Below are positions 10,050-25,000 of a DNA stretch of 64,000 bases, in pieces. Source of the DNA: Balaenoptera acutorostrata (Eukaryota; Chordata; Mammalia; Artiodactyla; Balaenopteridae); the NCBI RefSeq assembly GCF_949987535.1, contig NC_080080.1:64385006-64449005 (forward strand), written 5' to 3'. Below the pieces are notes generated by a model. That model made no database searches. It saw only the letters and a program-made list of their open reading frames with translations, and was not told where the DNA came from. Position numbers and translations under genes: made by a program. Position 1 is the stretch's first letter. Each line of letters starts with the position of its first letter.

Positions 10050-13000
10050 CTTAAAAAGAAAAAAATTTCATTAGCCCCTCAAATAAGGTATTTTTTAATA
10101 AATATTTAATAACCAACATTTACTGTATACTTAAAATATGCCCTGTGCTTTTCCTACATTATTTCATTTAATTATGACAACTACCCATAATGTGGATATT
10201 ATTATCCTGTTTTGTAGATGAGAAAACTGAAGTTCTGACAGGGCCACTAGTTGATTGTAATCAAATAGGCTGTTCCACAGTGAGAATTATGTGGGCTATG
10301 CCTAAAAATAGAATAACCTATATTTTTGAGAAAACTATCACATGAAAATATAAAATTTCCAGTTGTAGTCATAGTTCCACTAGGAAATTCAAAAGAGAGG
10401 GAAGGGAAAGGAAGGTTGGTTTTTTTGTTTTTCTTTTTTGTTTTTTTAAAGATTTATTTATTGATTGATTGATTGATTGCTATGTTGGGTCTTCGTTTCT
10501 GTGCTAGGGCTTTCTCTAGCTGCGGCAAGTGGGGGCCACTCTTCATCGCGGCGCGCAGGTCTCTCACTATCGCGGCCTCTCCCGTTGCGGAGCACAGGCT
10601 CCAGACGCTCAGGCTCAGTAATTGTGGTTCACGGGCCCAGTTGCTCCACGGCATGTGGGATCCTCCCAGACCAGGGCTCGAACCCGTGTCCCCTGCATTG
10701 GCAGGCAGATTCTCAACCACTGCGCCACCAGGGAAGCCCCCGGAAGGTTGGTTTTTTGTTTTTGTTTTTTAATAAATTTATTTATTTATTTTTGGCCGTG
10801 TTGGGTCTTCGTTTCTGTGCGAGGGCTTTCTCTAGTTGCGGTGAGAGGGGGCCACTCTTCATCGCAGTGCGCGGGCCTCTCACTATCGCCGCCTCTCTTG
10901 TTGCGGAGCACAGGCTCCAGACGCGCAGGCTCAGTAGTTGTTGCTCACGGGCCTAGTTGCTCCGCGGCATGTGGGATCTTCCCAGACCAGTGCTCAAACC
11001 CGTGTCCCCTGCATTGGCAGGCAGATTCTCAACCACTGCGCCACCAGGGAAGCCCAGGAAGGTTGTTTTGATGAAAGATTTCTTGGAGAACAAAACTGAA
11101 CCTTTTGATTAAAAATTAAATAGATGAGCTATTTATTATTTCCTCTGGATCTCTTTATTACCAATGAAGATGGAAAATTCCAGGAAGAAATGCATTTTGC
11201 TCAACTCTTCTAAGTTACTCAGTTGGTCCAACTGGACAAGATGCACAATCTTTTTTATAATGAAAACAATTATTGTAACCACTACCTCATGGAAAGTATT
11301 TTTCTAACAAAGTCACCATGACTCATTGTAGTCATAATAAAAATTTAAAAAATTTTTTCCATCTTTACCTTGAACTTGGCTGTGCAGAACTGCCAGCTCC
11401 TTCCTCAAAACCCTGTCCTTCCTTTGGTGTTGGTGCTACCGCTCTCTTCTTGTCCTCCAACCGTTCTGACTCCTCTCCCCAGTCTAGCTCACTGACTCAT
11501 CTTTCTTAGGATTCTAATCTCAGTGCTTCTCAGTTTTCACACTGCACACTCTCCCCAACTTTAAATACCACATAGGGTAATGACTCCCAAATCATCATCT
11601 TTAATCTCAACTTTTCTTTTAAGCATCTGTCCCCTGTGTGCATTCAATATCTCTACTCAAATGTCACTTATCACCACACCCAAAAGATCCAAAATTGATT
11701 TCCTTATCTTCATCACCAAATCAGCACTAGAATTCCTAATCCCGGTCAATCCTACTTGCGTCCCTTTTATCCGCATTACCACTATCTTAATGCAGGCTCT
11801 CGTTACTCTGAGCCTAAAGTACCACCAATCTTCCTTATTTGTCTCCACTTCTCTACTTTCAGGGTAAAGCGTAGAGAAGAAGAACGTTATACAGTCTGTT
11901 TCAAACAGTGGCCCCGTGGCCCACGCCATGGACATGGACCTGAACCTTTCTCAAAGCAGGGATGTGTACAGAAGTTGAAGAGCTGTTTTCACAAGGGGCG
12001 CCTTGAGATACAAGCACATGGTAGCGTGACATCCAATGATAATGCAGAACAAAGAATCTTCTTCCATTTCTGGGTGGAACACACTATGATTCCAGTCTTC
12101 AATGATTCCAGGAAAGGAAGTGCTGCTTTGACATCTCAACCCTTTACATCTTGAGAAGCTTCTTGCCCTTCGATATCACTGTGGTCATGTTAGGCACGTG
12201 AACAGTGGTTGAAGTGAGGTACCACTTGCGTGGCTCAGCAGGCCAGAGATATCAATGTGGGCGTTGGAGTGAGAGACAAGAAACATGGTGGCTCTCGGGG
12301 GTTTAGCAAAGAAGACTGTTTTTGAGCTCACCTAACACAACTTTGGGAACTTCTGGAAATAACTTTGAGGAAGGCTTATGATCCAGCTGTATATGTCAAT
12401 TAGTTAATAGTGACATATAATTTATTAGCAAGGCTATGAAGTCTCAAATCATTTCCATTCCCAACCTATTTTTGGTACAAGATTGCTCTTATAGCTCTCA
12501 CTGAATTTAAGCAGAGATAGGGCCACAAAAATAAGGTTGATTTCTATGAATGTGGCCCACATTTTATACAGATGTTCTAGTATATTCTAGGGAAACTCAG
12601 GTCATAACTGCAAAGCATTATAAAAAAAACATGACTGAATAATTCTTTCATTACTGAATTAATATCATGTTATATAAATGTCATATTTAGTAAGTGATTA
12701 GGGTATTTGCGGTGGCCATGGAGGTGTGCTGCTTAAGACTCCCTTCCAAAGAATCTGTGGGGAGGAGGGCAGTGGGCAGACAGCCATCAGCTACTGCACT
12801 TTCAGATATATCTTAGCACTCATCCGGAGGCCAGACCCTAACAGTCTGCTCCTATAACGACAGAGCACAACAAGGACACTAGAGCCAGCCTACTCCTGCC
12901 TATCATGGGACACGTGTGACAGGCTATCTTTGCTCTAAGACTCCCCACTGACCTGGCTGAGGATGTCTCAGGGATGCATTTTGGTCTGATGACCATCCTA

Positions 13001-16000
13001 CCAAATTATCCTTCCTTCTCTCTCATTTCAAAGGTATCAGACCAACACCTCTATCTGCATCCTCTCCTTGCCTGCTCTAGCTTCCTCTTTCCTTTATTGT
13101 TCACAAACATTTCCCCCCAAAATATCCTTTGTATGTCTAATTCCTTCTTGGTATCTGCTTTTCAGAGAACCCTAAGTGAAACTGTGCTGTATTATTATTA
13201 CTTGGGTCTGGAAGGCCTGCTTCCTGTGTGTAAGGGGAAGGGGATCACTTGAAAATGAGGTCATTCATTATGTAAATAATCACTTTTGCAAACACCTAGA
13301 GGTAAAGCACACCACATCGACCAGAAAACAAAACCTGAGAAAAGAGGAAGAAATTGTAGAGCCTTCGTTGGGCAAAAATTTAGATTATTTTAGGGGATTA
13401 AGAGATACAAACTACTATGTATAAAATAAGCAACAAGGATATATCATATAGAACAGGGAAATATAGCCATTATTTTGTAATAACTTTAAATGGAGTATAA
13501 TCTGTAAAAGTACTGAAGTACTATGTTGTACACCTGAAATTAATATAGTATTATAAATCAACTATACTTCAATAAAAAAAAAAAAGTTTATTTATTTCAC
13601 CCTTGGCCAAGAAAGTGGAGCAAGTAGCTCATTGTTCTTTCCTCTGTGCTACCACTAAGCCTTATTGCTATCATTTCACTTATCATACTATATTATCTAC
13701 ACATCTGTCTCTCCTATTGCGCTGAGAGATTCTTGAAGGTCAAGAGAATGTCTTATTTATCAATGAATTCACAGCACCTAGCATAATACTTGAAATGAAC
13801 TATACATTTACTAAGTATTTTTTAATGAATAAATGAATGCAGAAACAAAGTGTCAAGATACAGGTTTTCAGGGAAATTAAAGCATAAGTTTATTGTCTAT
13901 CATTTCTAGATTCTCAACTACCTTTTTTCCTGTAAGCTGGAGAACTAAAATCAGGGTGATATGTTTCTTTAGCTTATTTATGTAAAAGCACATTTTAAAG
14001 TATAAGCGCCAAATATAAGCTAGGATGTGAATGATAATAGTGAAAATGAAAACAATAATGATAATGATGATGATTACAACTGAATTTCCTGGGATCCTTA
14101 TAGGCAACAGCTGACCAGTAGGAGAGGATGAAAGTTTTGTGTGTTTTCACAAACACTCAGATCCAGCCCAATGCTATCACCATCACCAAATTAACTTTTA
14201 TTAAGATGATGGCAAGTAAACTCATAGAGAGGAAAAAGAAGAAATAACACAAAACAAAAATCATTGCCTTTTTTCATATCATCATCATCATCATATTTTT
14301 TTCTAGAAAGGTCACCTTTAGGAAAAAAAGTCCTGGCTTGCTCATACACAAATCCTTGACTCATGGAAACCCAAGTTTACTTATCAGCTGAATATCTAAT
14401 GATTGACAATGGATATACCTAGTAGATGGTTAGAAGTTTCAAATTATTTCAATTTTTACCATGCCATTATGTAATCCTTCCTCATGAGTGTAAGCTAGCC
14501 TAGTGACTTGCTTCTAACAAACAGAATACAGCAAAGGTGATAGGGTGGCACTTTCATCATTAGGCTACATAAGACTGTGACTTCTATCTTGTTAGTTAAC
14601 TGTCCCCCTTGCTAACTTCAATGAAACAAGAAGCCATGATGAAAAGGCCCACATGACAAGGAACTGAGGGCTGGCCAACAGTCAGACAGAAACTGAACAC
14701 TGTCAACGACCACATAAGCTTAGAATTGGGTCCTTCCCTAGTTAAGCCTTCAGAAGAAACCCTGGCCAACACCTTGATTGCAGCCTTGTGGGAGACCTCC
14801 TGAAGCTGACACAGGTAAGCCATGCCCAGACTATTGATATACAAAGACTATGAGATAAAGAATATGTCCTGTTTTAAGCCATTAAGATTGTGATAATTTG
14901 TTACATAGCAAGAGAAAACTAATACACATACATTTAGAACACCATCATTTTTCATTGATATTTCTGGAACCCTTTTAATTGATCTACAAAAACAAAACTT
15001 TGGACTTACTTGGAATGTAGTAAAGATACAGATTTCCACGGCCTCCCTTCAATGTTATACAGGGCTCGGAATTTACTGAAATAGGGAATTTCAAGTTATC
15101 TAAATGGAAGAAAGAAAATGTCAATAAAATTACTATAAATCATTTACAGTAAGTATTCTGAATATCAGCTCCCCAAAACTACCTTTAGCATTAAAATTTT
15201 ATAATGAGAAAAATTGAGGGTAGTTAAAAATATCTCCCTCCCCAGAGGAGTGAAGTCAGCCAGATGGTAGAGTAAAAAGTCCTCCTTCCCTTGACCAACA
15301 CACCAGTTCAGCAAAAATTTACGGACAATTTCCCTTTGTGAGAAATCAGAAACCAACCGAAAGTTTCCTGCATCCAGGAGAATGTAAAACCAGACTCACC
15401 ATTTCAGTACTGAGGTTCGGGACACCTCTCACAAGAGACACTGCTGCTGGCATAGCATAATTAGGAAGAGATAACCTACCCCTCAATTTCACTCAGAGAG
15501 AAGAGATTGGTTCATGCATTCAGAGCCCCAATTTTTCCAAGGAGATCCCCAGAGGACTAAAGAAAGAAAGTCTGAACAGTGTTATAACTAGTAAGGAGAC
15601 TGAATCAGTAATCAAAAATTTCCCAAAGAAAAGTCCAGGACCAGATGGCTTTACAGGAGAATTCTACCAAACATTTAAGTCAGAATTAACACCAACCCTT
15701 CTCAAACTCTTCCAAAAAAATGAAGAGGAGGGCACCCTTCCAAACTCATTTTATGAGGCTAGCATTACCCTGATAGTAAAGCAAGACAAAGACACTACAA
15801 GAAAACTATAAGCCAATATCCCTGATGAGTTTAGATGCAAAAATCCTCACAAAATATTAGCAAACTGAATTCAACAGCACATTAAGAGGATCATATACCA
15901 TGACTAAGAGGCATTTATCTGTGGGATGCAAGGATGGTCTCACACACAAAAATCAATTAATGTGATATGCCACATTAATAGAATGAAGAATAAAAATCGC

Positions 16001-19000
16001 ATGACCATCTCAATAGAGGACAAAATTCAACATCCTTTCATGATAAAAACTCTCAACAAACTAGAATTAGAGGAAATGGCCTCAACATAATGAAGGTCAT
16101 ATATGAAAAGTCCATAGTTAACATCATACCCAACAGTGAAAAACTAAAAGTTTTTCCTCTAAGATCAGAAGCAAGGCAAGGATACCCACTCTCAACATAG
16201 TACTGGAAGTCCTAGCCAGATGAATTAGGTAAGAAAAATAAATAAAAGGCATCCAAATCAGAAAAGAAGAAGTAAAATTTTCTGTTTGCAGATGACATAA
16301 TTTTATATCTAGAAAACCCTAAAAACTCCATTAAAAATTGTCAGAACTAATCAAAAAATTCAGTAAAGTTACAGGATACAAAATCAAAATCCAAAATATC
16401 AGTTGCATTTCTATACACTAACAATGAACTATACAAAAAGGAAATTAGGAAAACAATCCCATTTACAATAGCACCAAAAGAATAAAATATCTAGTATTAA
16501 ACTTACCTAAGGAGTTTGTGAAAGACTTGTATGCTGAAAACTACAAAACATTGATGAAAGAAATTAAACAAGACACAAACAAATGGAAAACTATCTTATG
16601 TTCATTGATTGGAAGAATTAAGGTTATTAAAATGTCCATATTACCCAAAGCAATCTATAGAGTCAATACATTTCTATCAAAATCTCAATGGCATTTTTTA
16701 CAGAAATAGAAAAAACAACTCTAAAATTCATATGGAACCACAAAAGATGACAAATAGGCAAGAAAATCTTGCGAAAGAGGAAGCATCACATTTCCTGATT
16801 TCAAACTATACTGCAAAGCTACAGTAATCAAAACAGTATGGTAGTGGCAAAAAGACAGCCATATAGACCAATGGAACTGAACAGAGAGCCCAGAAGTAAA
16901 TCCATGTGTATTTTGTCAACTAATCTTTGACAAGGATGCCAAGAATGCACAATGGGGAAAGGACAGTCTCTTCAACAAATGGTGCTGGCAAAACATGCAA
17001 AAGAAAGAAACTGGACCTTTATCTTATACCACAAACAAAAACCAATTCAAAATGGATTAAAGACCTAAACATAAGATTCAAAACTGTAAAAACCCTAGAA
17101 GAAAATACAGGGGAAAAGCTTCATGACATTGGTCTTGACAATGATTTCATGGATATGACACGAAAAGCAAAGGCAGCAAAAACATGAATAAACAAGTGGG
17201 ACTATATCAAACTAAAAAGCTTCTGTACTGCAAAGGAAACAATCAACGGAGTGAAAAGGCAGCCTATGGAATGGGAGAAAATACTTGAAAACCATATATC
17301 TGATAAGGTGTGAATCTCCAAAATATATAAGGAATTCCAACAATTCAACTGTTATAAAACTAATAACCTGATTTTAAAATGAGCTAAGGACTTGCATTTG
17401 TTGAGACGTGGATGGACCTAGAGACTGTCATACAGAGTGAAGTAAGTCAGAAAGAGAAAAACAAATATCGTATATTAACGCATGTATGTGGAATCTAGAA
17501 AAATGGTACAGATGAACCGGTCTGCAGGGCAGAAGTTGAGACACAGATGTAGAGAACAAATGTATGGACACCAAGGGGGGAAAAGCGCGGTGGGGTGGGG
17601 ATGGTGGTGTGCTGAATTGGGCGATTGGGATTGACATTTATACACTGATGTGTATAAAACTGATGACTAATAAGAACCTGCGGTATAAACAAACAAACAA
17701 ACAAAAAAACTAATGCTAAACTTTCTTTGGGTTACTTGTATGGAAATATGTTAATATAAATGTTTCAGACATTACATGAAATTTCTAAAAATCTTATATG
17801 TTCTGGTATAATGTTATAAGTCATAATTCTAGTTATTACTTTAAAATGTGTATCTCAGAAATAACTAAATTTCCTTGTCAATTGCATTATTATGAACTTT
17901 CATCAAATCTTTAACTGTGGTCATTTTTACGTCTTTTGTCATTTACAGACAGTTCTGGGTGTACTCTGATGCTTTCACAAAAATGTCCCTATAAAAGGGT
18001 TTCATCTTCAAGGAATCCATGGAAAAGACTCTGACAAGTACAGGTTTCTGGTAACTGACTATACTGCTGAACTGAATGAATAAGCATTTTCAGAACTCTA
18101 ATGGAAAACTGATGAATTCATAAAAGTACTAACAAAAGATCAAGATAAAAAAAATTAATTACATGGGACTGAGTGAACTGATGAGGATGATTATAATTTC
18201 TGTGACTTTCTGTTTGAATAAAAAAAAAAATCCCGCAAGGACTCAGAGGCAAAAAATATACAAATCAATTTTCACTGCAAAGTAAAGGAGCTGTTACAGT
18301 GGAGGATTACTGGACTGAATGTCAATATTATGACATAGTATGAGTGTGTTTTGTGTTTGGTAATTGCAATCATTGTTGCTTTTGTTGTGGTCATCCATTT
18401 ACAATGCTTGGTGTCAGTTTATTTATCTCTTGTAAAAATAAAATACAGTGTGTGTGAATAAATAAATAAATAAAATAAAATGAGCTAAGGACTTGAATAG
18501 ACATTTCTCCAAATAAAACATGCAAATGGCCAACAGGTATATGAAAAAATGCTCAACGTCACTAAGCATCAGGAAAATGCAAATCAAAACCACAATGAGA
18601 TATCACCTCACACCAGTCAGAGTGGCTATTATCAAAAAAAGAAAAGAAGGACAAGAGTTGGCAAGGATGAGGAGAAACTGGAATGCTTGCACACTGCTGG
18701 TAGGAATGCAAAATGGTACAACTGCTATAAAAAACAATATAGAGATTCCTCAAAAAATTAAAAATATTACCACCATATGATCCAGCAATCCCACTTCTGG
18801 CTACTTATCCAAAACAATTGAAATCAGGATCTCGAAGAGATATTAGCATTCCTAAATTCATTGCAGCACTATTCACAATAGCCAAGATGTGGGAACAACC
18901 TAAATGTCCATCAACAGTTGTATGCATAAAGAAAATGTGGTATATACATAGAGCGGAATACTATTTAGTCTTAAAAAAAAAGGAAATTTTGCAATATGCT

Positions 19001-22000
19001 ACAATATGGAAGAACCTTGAGGAAATTATGCTAAAGGAAATAAGCCAGTCATATACGGACAAATACTGCCTGAGCCCACGTATCTAAAATAGTCAAATTC
19101 ATAGAATCAAAGAGTGGATGGTGGTTGCCAGTGGCTGAGGGGAGAGGGAAATGGGAAGTTACCAATCAATGGGCATAGAGTTTCAGTCAAGCAAGTGAAT
19201 AAGCTGTAGACATCTGCTGTACAATTTCATGCCTACGGTCAACAATGATGTACTGTACACTCAAAAATTTAAGAGGGTAGATCCCATGTAAAATGTTCTT
19301 ACCACGTAAGATAAAATTTAAAATACTGTACGAATACCAAAAAAAACTCCCTATAATGTAAACAGATTAGTATTTTAATGCCCTTACATTGTTAAGGTGG
19401 AGGTTGAAGGTAGTGAATTACTTTAAACTGTGGGGAAGGGGGTGAACTCCCCAAAACATATTTTCGTAAAATTACTTGTTCCATTTTCATACTTTTTAAC
19501 CTGTTCTTTTCTACATTGTTCTTCTTTTCTATACTCTCCTCACCTTTCTGTATGTTGCATTGGTTAAAAATGGAAAATACACATCAAGTACTTAGAATTC
19601 TAGTAAATGGTAAGTGACTGAATACATGAATGAATGAGTTAATAAACAAATCTTCCTAAATAAGAAGTTTCAAGAAGGATGTAGAAGAGCTTATAAAAGC
19701 CCTGAGGAGGAGGGGAAAGAGACTAAACCAGTTTTATTTAATTTGCCCCTGAATGCAACCCTTAAAATTAATGTTAACAGCTCTCATTCAATGAATTGAG
19801 TTTGCCTGCAATAAAAGTCTCACAGAATGAGCTATATTAACAGTCATTTTATCGAATCATGGATGTTCACAAACATTTGATGCAAAGATGTTTATTCCTG
19901 TGTGGATTATGACCAAAGGAAAACCTGCCCAATTTGCAATAACATGGATGAAACCTGAGGGCACTGTGCTAAGTGAAATTAGTCAGACAAAGAAAGACAG
20001 AGAATTCCCTGGTGGTCCAGTGGTTAGAACTCCGAGCTCTCACTGCCGAGGGCCCGGGCTGGGGAACTAAAATCCTATCAGCTGTGTGGCGCAGCCAAAA
20101 AAAAAAAAAGACAAATACTGTATGACTTCACTTATATGTGGAATCTAAAAAACGAACACACTCAAAAGACAAAAAATAAACTCACAGACACAGAGGCTGC
20201 TAGAGGTAGGGGGTGGGAGATCGGAGAAATGAGTGAAGTGGGTCAAAAGGTACAAACTTCCAGTTACAAGATAAATAAGTCATGGGGAAGTAATGTACAG
20301 CATGGTGACTGTGGTTAATAATACTGTTTTACATACTTGAAAGTTGCTAAGAAAGTACATCTTAAAAGTTTTCACCAAAAGAAGAAAAAAATTGTAACTA
20401 TGTGCGGTGATGGAGACTAACTAGCTTTATCGCGGTGATCACTTCACAATATATACAAATACCGCATCATGTTGTATACCTGAAACTAATATAATGTTAT
20501 ATATCCATTATATCTCAAGTAAAAAAATGCTCAGAGGTGACTGAATAAATAAATATTGTGCATCTATTTACTGAATTAATATACAGTCATTAACATGAAT
20601 TTTTAGGATATTTAATGTTATAGACGTTTATGGTATACTATCAAGTTTAAAAAATGCTGGTTACCCAACAGTATATACAATATGGTTCTACTTTTACTGT
20701 TTTCAACATATATCATTATATATCTAAAAGAATATTTACCAAAATATCAGAATGCTCATAGTGGTTAATTCTTAACTGTGATAGGCTTATGGTGCCTTCT
20801 TTTCTTTTTTTTTACCTATATTTTTGAAGGTTTGCATAATTAATATACTTATTAACTTTCTTACCGTGAAAGGTTGACATGGTATTGAAACGTGGGCACT
20901 TTCATATGCATTACCGAGCACAGTGCAATGTGTCTCTTCTTTCTCAGTGATAAGCTTGTAGAAAACCCTCAGAGCAAGCCAACCAAGACTCTGCAGCAAA
21001 GCCGGGAACAAGCTAAAAGCAGTGAATCACCAGGGCCATGTTGTATGTCATAAGGGCAATTCTCTATCTTCAGTTAAGGTTCCCACATGTCTGAAGTTGG
21101 TCTGATTATGATGAAACCATCGACAAGTCAATGCAATCAGACAAATGTTCAGAATACCCCTATGGGTGCTCAGTGTTAAGCCAGCACCAGAGCAAGGCAG
21201 AGTGGGGTAGGGTGGGATGAGGGTGGAGAATAGAAGTGTAACCTTAATCTTTATGTCAGGAAGCCTAAGATTTTTCTAGGAAGACAAGACCACCATACAT
21301 TAAAAAAATCAGATATAAGAATCAAAAGATCATATAACAGTACATAGCATGTGATTTTTAATTTATTTGCAAAGGTTTGGGAGCTAACGGAAAATAGCTT
21401 TATTACTTTAAAGTCACCATGTTTATGGTAAAATTCTACATTTGGTTTATTAAATACCACAGAAAGTAGTGACGAGGTTCAGCAAAAGCACAGTACAAGA
21501 GCCTCTGGTTTCCCCTGCAACCACAAATGTCAGCATTGCGAATCCACCATAGCACTTTTTCCCACTGAGCTCTGCCTCAGAATCCTTCTTAACCCAAGAG
21601 TCCAGGCAACTGCAGTTGGCACAGGAAATGAAACCAGTGCCACCCTGAGTGTTGGTATTAAGTACTATTGGAGATCAAGGGAGGAAGCATTAGCTGGAGT
21701 TGAACCATCACAGCACTTCATTTTACCTCTTTAACAGAATTTCCATTACATAAATATGCAGTTCCTTCTGACAGGAATGCCCTGTCCTCATCGGTCTAGA
21801 AACTCCTTGTCTGCCTTCAAAATGTACTCAAATATCAACAATGCTGTTAAGTCTTCCTTGACTCCTCCACACCTCCCCAGCCCGACAGCCACAAACACAC
21901 TATCATTCACAGTACTTGATCATCCTTCGATGGTCATTTAAAATGTTTACTGCAATTATTTGCTTGCATGTCAGTCTTCTTCATAAAAATAGCACAAGCC

Positions 22001-25000
22001 TTGAGGGCAGGAAGCATGTCTCATTCATTTTTCATGTCTCTTGCGCATAACACACTGTAGATAATAAATGTGTGTTTATTCACTTCTGCTTAGCACCAAA
22101 TATTGCTCTAGGCACTAGAGAAACAATGAACAAGACAGGCAAGGGCCCGGCTCTTGATAAATGTGCACTCTAGTAAAGAAATCAAAGAGGGCCATGAGAG
22201 AAAGACTGAGTGTACGGTGGGGATGGAGGAGTTGGGGGTGGCAATGGGTAGAGATACCTCAACTACAGTATCCAGTAAGTGAGTGACAGAAAGCTACCAA
22301 CCCTGTGGACATTGTAATCAGGAGTACAGACTCATAGGTGACAATGACTTTGACATGTTCAAGCAACAAAAACAAACACACACACATATATACACAAAGA
22401 CTGTTACATGAGTTACATATAATAGACAAAGTCACAGAGACAGACAGTAGAGGTTACCAGGGACTAGGGGGGAGGAAGAAATGGGGAGTTACTGTTTAAT
22501 GGGTACAGAGTTTCTGTTTGGGATGATGAAAAATTCCAAAAATGGATAATGGTGATAGTTGCAAAGTGATGTGAATGTACTTAATATCATTGAATTGTAC
22601 ACTTAAAAATCATTAAAAGGGTAAATTTTATGCTGGTTATATTGGTAATACAAACAATAACCATAATAATAATATAGGTCAGTGTAAATGGAAAATAATG
22701 AGGGAGGGTGGGAATCATGGGAATCATAGGAATCAGACAGGTAGGCAAGGGCCATCTCGAGGGGTCTTGGACGCCTTGGTACAAAGTTGGGATTTCACTC
22801 TAATTGTAGTGAAACGCCACTGGGGGGCTTTAAGCAATTGAAATAACATTATATAACTTATTTACATTTTTAAAAGATCTCTCTGGTATCTATGCTAAGA
22901 ACTGATTGTATGGAGGCAAGAATTAAAGTGGAGAAAGGACAATTTAAGAGGATGTTGCAGAGGCCAGAGAAGAGACGAAGGTGACATGAGTGGTGAGCAA
23001 AGGAAAGTGAAAAGTAGTTGGCTTTAACTATTTACAATAGCCAAGACATGGAAGCAACCTAAATGTCCATCGACAGAGGAATGGATAAAGAAGATGTGGA
23101 ATATACAATGGAATATTACTCGGCCATAAAAAAGAATGAAATAATGCCATTTGTGGCAACATGGATGGACCTAGATATTATCATACTAAGTGAAGTAAGT
23201 CAGACAGAGAAAGACAAATACCATATGATATCATTTATATGTGGAATCTAAAAAAAAGATACAGAGGAACTTATTTACAAAACAGAAACAGACTCACAGA
23301 CATAGAAAACAAACTTACGGTTATCAAAGGGGAAAGGTGGGAAGGAGGGATAAATTAGGAGTTTGGGATTAACATATATACACTACTATATATAAAATAG
23401 ATAATCAACAGGACCTACTGTGTAGCACAGGGGACTCTACTTAATATTCTGTAATAACCTATACGGGAAAAGAATCTGAAAAAGAATGGATATTTGTAGA
23501 TGTATAACTTAATCACTTTGCTGTATACTTGAAACTAATACAACATTGTAAATCAACTATACTCCAATATAAAATAAAAATTAAATTAAAAAAAAAAAGT
23601 AGTTGGGGATTTCCCTGGCGGTCCAGTGGTTCAGACTTGGTGCTTTCACTGTGATGGCCTGGGCTCAATCCCTAGTCAGGGAACTAAGATCCCAAAAGCC
23701 ACACAGTGTGGCCAGAAAAAAAAAAAAAAAAAGTAGTTGGCTTTAGAATATATTCTGGGGATATTAAAAACGGAATCATCGATAAATTCAATGTGAAAAA
23801 TAAGGGAAAGAGATAATTAAGGATACCCTTGGTTTGGGGATAAGGAATTAGGTGGATGATGAGATAGGGAAGATTTAGGAAGAAACAGATTTGGAAAGGA
23901 GTATAAGAGTCCTTGGGCTTCCCTGGTGGCGCAGTGGTTGAGAATCTGCCTGCCAATGCAGGGGACATGGGTTCGAGCCCTGGTCTGGGAAGATCCCACA
24001 TGCCACGGAGCAACTAGGCCCGTGAGCCACAACTACTGAGCCTGTGCGTCTGGAACCTGTGCTCCGCAACAAGAGAGGCCGCGATAGTGAGAGGCCCATG
24101 CACCGCAATGAAGAGTGGCCCCCACTTGCTGCAACTAGAGAAAGCCCTCACACAGAAACAAAGACCCAACATAGCCAAAAATAAATAAATAAATAAAAAT
24201 TAAAAAAAAAAAAAAAAAAGAGTCCTAGCTCCAAATGGCTCTTAGACTTCCCAGTGGCCATGTTGAGTTTGCAGAATAAACAAATGAATCCTGGTGATAT
24301 GTATAGTTATCCCTCCTACTACACATAAGTAAGACAAAAGCCAGAAGTTCCTTGAAGATACCAGCTACATCTTAACATAACCTTTGCATTCTCAGTATTC
24401 CTCAGCATAATAATGAAACCTAATGCCTATTAAAGACGTATTAAACTGAATTAAATTCAACTGACTTGACTAGGCTCTGTAAGGGAGGTAGGACTTTTGA
24501 TAGACCTCAGAGGTTTCCATGAAACGGAAAGATGGACACGAATATTTCAGGTTAGAGCATAGTACACATATATATCAACAGAAGTATAAATAAAGGCCAG
24601 TAAAGAGGCTGGCCTGCTTGGAGTTGGGGGGACACCCCAGATGCCAAGATACACTCACTTAGCTGGGAGGACCATGCTGCAAGCATAAGTCCAATCAGTC
24701 AGCAAGTCCTGCCGGCTCCATCTACAGAATACTTCCAGAACCGGACCCCTCCTCATCGCCTCCACTGCTCCCCCTCCGGTCCGAGTCACCATTCTCTCGC
24801 TCACCTGGGTTACTGCAACAGCTTCCCAACAGGTCGCCTGCTTCCACCTTTGCCACCTTACAGATTATTATCAACCCAGGAGTCAGACCAGGCTTTGCTC
24901 ATAGTAAAAGATAAAGTCATTCCCTGACCTACATGGCCCTCATCCTCTGCCCATTCCCTTCTATGTCATCTTCTGCTACCTGCCCCCACACTCATTCCAT

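Noticed and set aside
10477..11071. Long overlapping open frames of 99-159 codons
   Set aside because: They lie within two tandem long SINEs. Similar frames at 59660-60064, 55569-55961 and 23875-24108 have the same cause.
16518..17187. Frames with reverse-transcriptase-like translation as a possible active retroelement
   Set aside because: The L1 is broken by many stops and indels and by a later insertion; no complete ORF2 remains.
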